NCBI GenBank assembly: GCA_023362775.1
Contig: JALMGJ010000003.1
Coordinates: 54,289,416-54,353,415, forward strand
Direction of reading: 5' to 3'
Source: Charina bottae
Taxonomy: Eukaryota; Chordata; Lepidosauria; Squamata; Charinaidae
DNA length: 64,000 nt
The position numbers and the translations under genes are program-made. The notes beneath the pieces were generated by a model. The model was not told the origin of the DNA, did no database searches, and was given only the letters and a program-made list of their open reading frames with translations. Below, piece by piece: positions 33,501 through 45,600 of the stretch (within the stretch, counting starts at the first letter, position 1; each line of letters begins with the position of its first letter).

Positions 33501-36500
33501 TCAGGTGGCATCTAAATTAAATTAATTGAATTAATTGAATCCCTGTGGCTGCTCATGATTAAAATTGCAACTGCATCAGCAATGCAATTAAACCATTCTG
33601 AAAGTCTTTAAGCCCACCACAGCTCATAAAATCATATCAAAGTTACAAGTCAAAAAAAAAATCCAGTTGCCCATTAAAAGTATGGCTTCATCTATCAGAA
33701 CAGAGATATTTATGGAAATCTAGTTCTTGGTCATGAAAAGAGTTTATGCAGAGTTACCTAAAACTTCTCATTTACCCCACTGGAGGCATATTTTGTTCTT
33801 CCTCCACTTAGCTTTCTTTTTCTCTTCCCTTGATTAGATAGGCATAGTTTCATATCTTTTTTTTTTTTAAAAAAAAGCAGAATTTAAACTAAAAGGAAGA
33901 AAGAAAGGAAATGTGTGCCTCTTTAACACTTCGTCACAATGTTCTCTGAAGAGCAGTGTCTTACTGTTCTTCTCAAGACTCAGGTAGCTAACAACTTTCT
34001 CATGATTTAGGTAGTGGACAATATCAGGCAATATAACTTTATTGGCCAGTCTATTCAGATGACTCACCTGGCTTAATCTCATTTATTTTATTTATGGTTG
34101 ATAGGGGAGGGTGATCATATCCATTAGGCTATATTGTACACATTTTTAAAACGATTAAGCAGAAGGATTCCAGGGGCATCCACAGTGGCATGTCAACAGC
34201 ATCAAAATTGCAAACAGAACTTGGCAGTCAAAGCCAATCTCCTTCTGAATAAGCATTGCACATATCACATGCATGTAAAAAGGGATGGGACTTTGGTTTC
34301 TGAAGTCACACTCACCATTGTGATGCTGTTGACCCTCTCTGTGGACTCCTCTGAGCTCTCCAGGCATTGTGCAAACCGAAGCATATTCAGGAAAGCAGTA
34401 GGAACCATTTTTCCAAAAAGGGACTGTTGATTTAAGAGTTACATTAACTGTAATGACTGGATGTCTCCCTAAAGCAGCAACACCTTTTGCTTACAAATGG
34501 CAGGTATGTATATATTGGTCTTTTGAAGTGTGTCATCATTACTTTTTCTTGTGGGAAATATCTGTAGTACATATGTTTTCACAGTATAGTAATCTGAATA
34601 CCAGTAGGTTTATTTTTATTTATCATATACAGGATTTAATGGCAATTGGGCTATGCAATGTCTTCAGTTCATTTTTTAAGAGTTTTTCTGTCAGCTGTGC
34701 AATTTCTACAACTGTTATTCAGGAGAAGACAGGTGGAAAAACACAGGTGAGTTAGATAGATTTGAAAGCCACTGCTTGTGTCAAATCTTCATTTAGGTGT
34801 ATTTGTTAGGACACTGTTTGAAGCATGCAAAAGGGGTGCTTTATGGAGTTTGTTAGCATGAGCAAAGGGTTAAACAACTATAGCATTTGAAGATTTGTAA
34901 AATCACTTCAAAGGCTGCCCTTGGTGCATTATTATCAGTCCCAGAAGCCCCATGGGCAGTCATGGGCAGACATCTGTTTTAACCTCAATGGGATCATATG
35001 CTTACACTTACATGGTTGCAAATTGACCCTTCATAAATTTTGATTAGCGTTATTACAAAATATAATTGCATTTAAAACAGGACAGGTGAAGTCTCCTTCA
35101 GATCAAGCTCAATTCCTGGTGACTTCATTGACAGGTTTTCATGGCAACTGTCAGAAATGTTTTATAGTTGCCACCTTTCAGAATGTCTTTTTGACTTCTC
35201 AGTGTAACTCATTAGTGTGATATTTCTTAGTCTCCCATCCAAGAAATAAACAAGTCTGATAACATTTGCCTCTTTGAAATCAAGAAAGACTGACTAAGTA
35301 TTGCCATCTAAATAAATGTTTAAAACATAATAAGAATTTCATGTTACAGTTTTAAAAAAATATTTAAATAATAAATAGATTAAGAAATAGATGGTCAGCA
35401 TGGTACATTTTCAAGAATTTGCTATTCAGGTAGGGTGGTATGTCAGGAATGAGGCAAGTGGTCCAAGGTTGAACCAGGAAGCATCGGCATGTCATATCTA
35501 AGTTGCAAACTCTGGAGGATCACTAAAAAAGGTAAAGGTAAAGGTTCCCCCCGCACATTTGTGCAGTCATGTCTGACTCTAGGGGCCGGTGCTCATCTCC
35601 GTTTGTTAGCCAAAGAGCCAGCGTTGTCCGAAGACGCTTCCACGGTCATGTGGCCACATGACGTGCGCGGAACGCTGTTACCTACCCACCGAAGTGGGAC
35701 CTATTCATCTACTTGCACTTGCATGCTTTCGAATTGCTAGGTTGGCAAGAGCTGGAGCTAGTGCGGGAGCTCACTCCGCACGCAGGGCTAGGGATTTGAA
35801 CCTCCGAACTTGCAATCTTCCGATCAACAAGCCTGGCGTCTTACCCACTGAGCCACCATGCCCCTCGGAGGATCACTAGATGGTAGTAAAAAGCTATAGA
35901 AAACACCAACTATAGCTAACACCATCAACACCGGCTGATACGATCTGGCAGGGTTGGCACACTCCGGGTTCCTTTGATTTAACAATGGCATCTATTGGGA
36001 CCCTGGAAACAGGCCTTCTGTGTAGCAGCGCCTGCCCTCTGGAATGAGGTCCGCCCCGAGATTCAAATGGCCCCCACTCTATTTGTGTTTCAAAGAGCCC
36101 TGAAGACCTGGCCCTTCATCCAGGCCTTTTGCGAGAGTGATTGAAGCCCCCTTTTTCTTTTTTCTTCCTATTTGGTTTTCGCATTTCTGCCATCTTTATT
36201 TTTATTTTTTGTTGTTTCCTTGTTTTTAAATGTTTTTAACAATTTGTAAACCACCCAAAGTCACTGGGAGTCAGGTGGCATATACATTTAATAAATTATT
36301 ATTGGTCGCACAGTCAGCCAGATGTTTGAATTTGGCATTTTTCTCCACCTATCGAGTCCTTCCCAGGTCCTGGAATAGGCAGATGTTGTTGTTCAATAAT
36401 ATTAAAGGTATCATCGCAGGATGTAAGCTGTTCCAAGTAAAGCTGCCTTTTGCAATTGACTGATGGTGATTTTGTCAATGCCAATGGTGTTCAAGTGGTG

Positions 36501-36578
36501 CTCCAGATGTTTTGTAATTGCACCCAAGGTGCCTATTACTATTGGTACTATCTTTGCTTTCTTTTGCCACAGCCATTC

Positions 36579-36622
<44 letters not shown>

Positions 36623-39600
36623 GCCATCTAGTCTTATCCTGGATTTTGCAGTCTGGATATGGTTTCCTGGTTCAACCAAGTTCTCAAAGTTTGAGGTACC
36701 ATCACTTCTAAAATGGTAAATGAATTTGTGTGACACTCTTATCCAATGAATAAACCCAAGAAATAAATACACCATGTATATGTAAAAATTAAATTTTAAT
36801 CTGTATACCACAAAGGCTCTCAAACTTTGTGAAACCACAACTGCCTTCTGTAGGCTTGGGCAGGCAAAATGAGGAGTAAAGGGCAGAGTGAGTTTTGACA
36901 TGGCTCCTGCTTTGCCTGCACAGACAAATCATAAGTGCTGCCAAAACATCTTTCCACTTTGCTTGGGGAAAACAGGGAGCACAGCTTGGAATGGGTTTTG
37001 CCTGAACAAGCCTCACCAGATTTTTAAAAATCTGCTAATCTCCCCCCTCCCCTCCAAGTTGCTTGTAGGATAGGTAAAGGTAAAGGTACCCCCCGCACAT
37101 TTGTGCAGTCGTGTCCGACTCTAGGGGCCGGTGCTCATCTCCGTTTGTTAGCCAAAGAGCCAGCGCTGTCCGAAGACGCTTCCACGGTCATGTGGCCGCA
37201 TGACACGCGCGGAACGCTGTTACCTACCCACCGAAGTGGTACCTATTCATCTACTTGCATTTGCGTGCTTTCGAATTGCTAGGTTGGCAAGAGCTGGAGC
37301 TAGTGCGGGAGCTCACTCCGCACGCAGGGCTAGGGCTTGTAGGATATCCTACCTCAAAGTTTGAGAATCCCTGGCATATGGAAACACCTTGAGTCCAAGT
37401 CAAGATCATCTAAGCTCAAAACAATAAACATTATTGAAGGCAAGTCATGAATAGATTTAGGAATCCAAGGTCAAAACAAGGAATTGGCAGGCACATTATC
37501 AAGAGCAGACATTTTAATCACATTAATAGAATCTTTATTGATCTGATGCTAATTGAACTTTCATCACATTAATCAGCATTGTACTTGTCATTCTGTAAGT
37601 GTTCTGAGGAAAATAGACTGAGGTGGAGTGTTTTGACTTACAAAATATGGGGGGAAATTATCAGCATCAGATCAACATTCTAATGCCATTTTTTAAATTA
37701 GCTTGCAGCTCTGATTGGAGTCTCCTTAATGCTGGTGATAGCACTAAAATTGGGGGATTACTTCCAGACCCTTCCAAATGTAAGTTAAAGTGAAAATCTA
37801 AACAAATTGGATATGTAAATGTTGTGCCAATATGGAAGTTTGCTCTCTTTAAAGTCTAGGTCTTCAGAATATTGATACATTCTATATGACTGGGGGATAT
37901 TTTTTAATGAGATGCCAAATTCTCAAGGTGTCAGCTTCACTAAGTAGACCAGATCAGGAAATGTCCTAACTTTTAAGTTTCCTAACTCCGCAGTTAAAAT
38001 GACTTTTATTGAGTTTGGCTATAATAACAGAATCTTGCATGTTTGATTGTGCTGTACCCCCTCCACTTTCTCATTGTTCAGTGAATTAGGGAGGCATCTG
38101 CTTGAGCTACTTCCAAATGTTATCTCATTGTCCTGGACTTTAAAAGTGTTTTATCCCTTTTAAAACTACAACAACTACCAATAGGCCTTCTTGCTGCTCT
38201 CCCTTCAGCAGTCTTGGAGAACAGATTCAGTAAAACTCCATTATCTGTGGAAATTATGCCCATATGGCTCAGGCCACACTGAATCTTGTGAGGGTTCTTT
38301 GCTTTCCAAGGACGGGACACACCACAGCGTAGCAAATATGTACACAATACTTTATTGCAGCACACACTTTCCCCAACAATAGACTATTGCTCTCCACCCT
38401 TCTAGGACTTGCAAGGTGATGTTGCCATGTAAATATATCTTTAATACTTAGTTCAAGCAAAAGTCTATTAGTCTGTAAAGTGGCATATAACCTTTGCCTT
38501 CTTCCAAATGTTTTTACTCTAGCTGGGATGAGATGCTGCTTCAGTGGGGTTGTTCCTCTTCTAGTTGCTACTGAGCTCCTGGCAAAGCTCCAAGCTCCAA
38601 GCAGGAGTCCCACTAGGCTATGCTGCTCACCATAACTTGTGGTCCTGGCAGCTGAATGATACCAATCGAAGAGAATGATAGTTGAAGAGATAGTTGAAGA
38701 GAATGATCGCTGGATGATAGTCCTCTTGCCTACTTGTAATAGCTGCCAATCTCCAGACATTGCCTCTCCTTCTCCATCTGCATGCCGCTTGCTTATCACC
38801 TGTTTTCCTACACCCCTCTCCACTCTGTCTTAACATCTGTTTTTGTAAGCTAAGGGCCTAGGTGGGGTGAGGCTGCCTCTGGACGTCAGCACGTCCTTGA
38901 AAACGCCAGGGTGTGGCTCAATTATCACAGGCAGCTGGAACACGGACCTGGATGCTTCTGAGTAAAGTTGTGAGTGAATGTATGGATGCATGAGGGAAGT
39001 GGGGGTGGGAAGCATTTCTGCCTGGCTGCAGCTGCTTTTCCAAAGCACAGATAGCAATCCCATCTTCATTCCCTCACAAATCTAGGGAACTTGTTTTTCT
39101 ATGTTGTGATTTTTATTCCAAGCTGAGAGAAAGGCTACTTTGGCTGATGCTAAAAAAATTGCCAGAGACATTTGATATGTTACTTTACAGCAGATTGAAA
39201 TTTCAATGTTACCTACATACAGTAGTTGCCAAATTCTGCTGCCTAGAGACAAGGATACCCTGTCAGAAGGTCACTATTATGGACAGAATGACTGATTTAG
39301 AGATACTGATAGGTATTTGGGTATATACTAAGAGGATAAATGTTTATCTATCTGAAACCTTAACTGTGTTAGATCTATGACCATTATAAAGTTTTACTTA
39401 CTTGATGGAAATGCCTATGCCTACTTACTAAATCTTAAAGTAAGATTTAACAGTTGGTGAATTAAATGTCCTGTTCTGACTAAGACCCAATGCAGGAGGG
39501 GGTGAAATAATAATCTTTATTTACAAAAGAGTACACACACAATGAGCGTTATAAGCAGACAGTTCTGAAGCACAATTGTAAATAGCCAATACCGGCACAA

Positions 39601-42600
39601 GCGCAGGAAGCCGCCATGTGGCGGCAAGTCAGGTCCTTGTGCTGCACTCCAGTGCGGTAGCAGAACAGGAGCCAGATCTGGAGCCCGATGCAGTAACTAG
39701 ACCAGGCTTGAGATTGTGGACGAACGCAGCAGCAGGGCAAAGCTCGAATTCAGGGACCGGCGCGGCAGCGGGACAAGGCTTGAGTTCCAAACCCGGCGCG
39801 GCGGCAAGACAGGGCTGGAGTTCAGGATCCGATGCGGCAGCAAGGCGGAAACTCCCAGATCGGCGTGGCGGCAAGGCAAGACTGGAACTCTTGGACCGGC
39901 GTGGCGGCGATGGAAGGCAAGGAGTCCTCTTTTGGCGTGGTGGCAAGGCAGGGCTCGATCTCGTAAACTGGAGCGGCGGCAAGGCAAGGCTCAGGGTCCA
40001 GGTCTGGCATGGAGTCTCAAGGTGTTGGTGTACCACAGTTAGAACGGTTGTCTCCAGCAACCTGTGCAGGCTCCGTAGCCTTTTTATTTTTATGATTTTC
40101 ACGCCAATTGTGCTTCACACTGCTCGGCCCACCTTTCCAACCTCTTCTCGCACGCTGATAGGGGGAGATAGTTCTTCCTCCTGGCTTTCCCCAATCAGCA
40201 GTTCCGAATCCGACCCACCACCTGGTTTGAATTTCGCACCTTCCCAGGTCTTTCCCACTCTTTCCCTTACTGGCCCGTCCTCCTCGGACTCATCCTGACA
40301 TTAAATGAATTTGTTGTGCACTTTTCTTTTTATCCAAAGAACTCCCTTTTTATTATAGGAAAAAAGCATTTATTGGACAGGGATAGATGATGGTGATGGT
40401 GATGGTGATGATGATAGATGAAGGGCCTTTTCAAGAGCTTGGTACTTGGAGGTTACCATATTTCTGGAAAATTGGAATATGTAAATATAATGATAAACTT
40501 TCTAGACCTTTGCAAAAGCATATAATACTATGATTTTGCTAGCTAATCAAACTGTTAATTTCTATAGAAATATTTTTAGTTGCTACAACACAGTTTAGCA
40601 TTTTCTATATATATGTTTTGCATAATATTATCCAGAATTGGCAACAAAAGTATCACTTTTTTTTAATTTGCCCAGGCTGTTTTGGCTGCCATTGTACTGG
40701 TCAACATGTTCCCATTTCTTGAAAAATTTATGGATGTCCCTTACCTGTGGAGACAAGATAAATATGATTTTGTAAGTTTTGCATGATCTATGCAACAATG
40801 CTAGAGAGTCAGATGAAACTGGGTAGCAGATTAATTAGCATACCAATGGAGCAGAGCCAGTATGCCAAATACCCTGGATCTTGGAGCTTTGCTAGTCAAA
40901 AGAATGAATTTGGTACTAAATTAGATAAGATGATAGAGATCAGATGTACATTTTTGTAAAGACAGAAGTAGGAAAAGGAAAAGGAAAAGGAAAGAAAAGA
41001 AAAGCCTTTCAGGTGCCCCAGTTTAGATCAAGATTATGGCACCAAAGGAGAGAGCATTAATTGGTTTCTCACTGTGCACTTTCTCCAAAGACAAATAATT
41101 TAAGTATATTTCTAGGGGATACTGCAATATGTGTATTAATCCTTAAAAAGTATGTCTGAAACCTTTCTGAAGACTCCAGTTTACTGGGACAGTTCTGGGC
41201 TCAATAGCTATTGGAGGACAGATCCTTGATTCTTAGCTAGCTAGTTGTTGGCATTTCTTGTGTTTCAGATTAAGACCCATTGAACATTGAGACTGCAACA
41301 TACAGTAGTTTAGACCACTGCAACACTATTGCAACACTACTTTAACCAGAATTTCTTCAGCTTTCTGGATCTCCAGTCTTAGTTGTTAGCCTTGCTTAAC
41401 AAGGTAGCATTCCCAGTGAAGCAGTTGATGGATCTCACAACTTGCTTCATGAGATCTACTTCCTTGCCACAAGTCCTCTCCATCAGAGCCTTGACCAAAG
41501 TACAGTACTCCAGTGATACCAAAGAGCCCTCTCTGAGTGTCTCCATATCAGTTCTTCCTGATCTTCTAGAAAGAGATACCTCCAAATAAATGAATTAGAA
41601 CATTAGTTATGAGCAAGGTGCTTCATGCTTTTTACCGTTAAGTAATACAAGAGTATTATATAAGCTTTAACTTCAAACATGACCATTGCTTATACTGAAG
41701 CAGTTGGAAATAAAGACTCAGAACCTCTTGTATCCAACACAGAAATTTTGAGAGTAGAGTTTTATTGCTCAGATAACGCTATTTATCTTGCAAGAGAAAC
41801 CAAGTTCTAGCTTATCAGAAGGACCCTGTGCTTCCATGTGAAGGCTCTAGTCTTTGAGACATGCTTTAGTTAATGACTTAGTCATATATAGTAAACTGTA
41901 TTGAAGCAGAATTGTGATGAGAAAGAACTCCTTAAGGATAAGTCCCCAATGGTGTCCATGAGACATCTTCCTTGACAGTCACAAGGCTCCCTGCCCTATC
42001 TTAATTTTTTTATATTGCTTTAACTTTTGAGAATCAGTTAATAGACATTTAGCATGGTATATTCCCATTAGGGTCTGTACGTCCCACACTGGCCCCATAT
42101 ACATTCTTAAAAAATAAAATATCTGGACACTGTAGCTCAGTGCTCTGTTTATTTTTATTTATTTTTTATTTATTTTATTTAATTTATTCCCCGCCCATCT
42201 CCCATACAAGGGACTCTGGGCGGGTTACAATAATTAAAACTTAAAAATTTAAAATATTTAAAACCATACAAAATAGAAGATGTATAAAAATAAATCCAGA
42301 TATAAAATAAAATAAAATAGAATCCAAGATGGATTGGAGACCGTAGCATAGGTCTTATGCTTATGTTTAGAAATACGTTCACCTGTTGAGAAAAAAAATG
42401 TGGAAAAAAATGAGAAAAAAAAGTTGCAAAGCAATGGTGCTTCCAGGGAGTGCTAGAGAGGTCAGGGTGAATAAGGAAAGTATTTTCGTTGTGCTATGTT
42501 TTTGTGTATTTCCTTGCCTCTTTTTAAAATGTGTATATCAGCTGGCTTTTTTAAATGTAGTATATATTTTGTCTGGACCTGTCTGTGTGTATGGTGGTGC

Positions 42601-45600
42601 AAGTTATAATCACTCTGAGAATAATTGTTATAGTTAAACTGCAAGAAATGGGGGCTTTATCATACCAACAATGTACTTTGCTTTATGGTTATTGTTATTC
42701 ATAATAGTGTTCCTGTTTTTATCTTTTAAGGGAATTTGGATTGTGACCTTTCTGGTTGTCCTCTGCCTTGGTCTGGATATTGGCTTAGGAATTGCTTTGG
42801 GATTTGCCTTTTTTATAATAAGTGTCAGATCACACAGGTATTTCTCCTACCATACTGTTGTTTTACTCCACATGCCAAGTTCTAAGGTTAACCTTTTCTG
42901 ATCATTCTGCTGTAAGCCGACTTGAACTTTTGGAAAAAATATTTGATGATAACAACAGCTTTGTAATAAAACCAAATACTTAAGGGAGTTTCCTTTCCAT
43001 CATCAAGCAGATAATAACCTGCCATCTGTTGGAGTTGTTCTAACTCTGGATCTCTTTCACCAAGCAGGGGGTAATATTAGTTGGCCAATGCCATTCCTGT
43101 TCCTTTTTTTATTCAAATTGTTTTAGGAGAGACCTCTTTTCTTATATTGGTTCATAAAGATTATTTATCTCACCAAACTAATATACTAACATATATAATT
43201 CCTTGAGAATCTTGCATGTTCAAAGACATATTTGAGAGACTGACATTGCTAGTTCAATAATATAACTCAAGAGTAATCTTCTACGTTAATAGTTTATTCT
43301 AGTTCTCTAAGTGTAGGTATGTACACTGGGAAGTTGAGAAGATAGTATCCTTGGTCTTTTTCCCTGAATCCTCTCCTACATTTCATGCCCTACTTCTACC
43401 CTGTTTGTTCTCTCTGCTCTGTGGTTTTCTGAATATGAGAAATGGATGGGATTGACACAAAAATGTTATCCCAGAAATAATTGCTGTATTTGCTTTAAGC
43501 TATTTTATTTTATGTTAAAAGACCCCATGCTGAGAGGCCTTCCAAAAAGCCTCTCTTATATAATCCCATTTATACAAAAGTAGAGCTGTAGAAACTAGAC
43601 TGTGCTGGTATCTTTCCACCAAAGTTGTTAGGCGGGTTGGTTTAACTGCTAGATCATTTCTGATTTGCTGGCTAGCCTCAGGACATTAGAGATGGAGAAT
43701 TTTGCTTGATTAGATGTAGCCACAGTCAGTCTTCCCCCAAATGCTGGCTTTCCCTTATCCTTTGCATTAGAAGGAACAAGGAGGGCTTGCCTAAGAACAT
43801 CTCAGTGGGATGCTCAGACTTTCTTCCTCCAGCTATCCTCTCTATAACGAACTCTGAGCATATACTGAAACCTAAGAGCTTATTCCTAGGGCGTGGTGGC
43901 TCAGCCGGTAAGACACCAGTCTTGTCGATCGGAAGATCGCAAGAGCTTATTCAAGGTAGAAATAAGTGACTACTTTAACTGATGTACTAATTGTTGCCTT
44001 CCTGTGCTTTCCCTATATTTTCCTTTTCCAGTCTGCTCCTAGAAATTTGGCTCTATTGGGTAAATTTCTCATTAAAACCTGTCCCAAATGGAAATCCATG
44101 TCTTTTAGAACTGATACAAGTTTCATTAAGTTTTGTATTTCTGGTCTTTGGGCAGGAAGTTCCAATGTACTTTTAGTTCTGTTTTTTCTAGAAGAAACCC
44201 TTGGTTGAAAGGACAAAAAGTCCCCATTTGGAAAACTAGGTTATGTCAGGACTGATTGATGGCAGCCTATAACAAAAATCATTTACTGGGAAAACTTTGG
44301 AGCAAGGTGTCTGTTAGAGAGGTTTTAAATTATCCTTCCTCCCATTATCACAATTTTAGTTTGCATAAAAAAGTTATACCCTGCATTTTTAATGTATATG
44401 CATCAATTGGAGTAGCAGGCGTAGGATGTGATAATGTTCATTAGAGCCATATAATCAGTGGATAACCCAATTCTTTCTCTTGCTGTAACTTTTGTTTATG
44501 ATGCATTAATCAGAACAGCATCTTAGTCTTTTTATCAAAATATAAACAGAACCATGGTAAATTTTGAGCAAGGCAAAAGAAACAGAGCTTTCCAGGGCAG
44601 TCCTATATGCATTAACCCAGTCCCCAATCTCTACTCCACTCCCATTTGTTAGAATAATTAACTGCAGGATTAGTCTAAAAAAAAAGGTAAAGGTTCCCCC
44701 GCACATTTGTGCAGTCGTGTCCGACTCTAGGGGCCGGTGCTCATCTCCGTTTGTTAGCCGAAGAGCCAGCGTTGTCCGAAGACGCTTCCACGGTCATGTG
44801 GCCGCATGACACGCACGGAACGCTGTTACCTTCCCACCGAAGTGGTACCTATTCATCTACTTGCATTTGCATGCTTTCGAATTGCTAGGTTGGCAAGAGC
44901 TGGGGCGAGCTCACTCCGTCACGCAGGGCTAGGGATTCGAATCTCTGAACTTGCGACCTTCCGATCGACAAGCCTGGCGTCTTACCCGCTGAGTATTCTA
45001 CTTTGTGGCAAATTATTTGGGACAAATACCAAAACACTTAGCATGTAGCACCAGGGGCATTAAGCAGTCCCATACTTCACTGTTTGTGAAGTGCTCTTGT
45101 ATGATATGCAGACCTTTTAAAAAAAAATCAGCACCAGTGATTGCTGGTAACCTAATGCAGAAGAAATGACTAACTTTCAGTGTCAGAGCAACAACATAAT
45201 ATATTTATTTTGGGCAGTAGCAAAGCCTCTCTATGTTTCACCAAATGAGCTGTTTTCATTGGGTAGGAGAAAATAGGATCAGGCTATTTCCTGCCCCTTC
45301 TCCATGTAGATAAGAAAGTGGGAAAATAATAGAAAGGGGTCTGCATCTCATATAGATGAGTATAGCATTATGTAGAAACACATTCATAGTTCAAATATTT
45401 GTGTTTATCATTGTTTCTCCTTTTTCTGTAAGGAAATTATTTCAGACATATTTCCAGGGTGGGGAGATGGGTTGGAAAATTTGAATCCATTAGCTTTATT
45501 CTATTTCTAAGGAGAAAGGAGATCCAATTTATACCTTGTTTCAGAATGAAGATGATGACGTTGGGTCAGATTCCAAACACAAATATTTATCGCAGTTTCT

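Noticed and set aside
33002..33520. 172-codon plus-strand frame
   Set aside because: It is the post-RT segment and 3' end of a CR1/L2-type LINE, not a host gene.
39618..40298. 226-codon plus-strand frame and 157-codon minus-strand frame
   Set aside because: They lie within the solo LTR minisatellite. The Gly/Ala/Arg-rich translation reflects repeat composition, and opposite frames are equally open.
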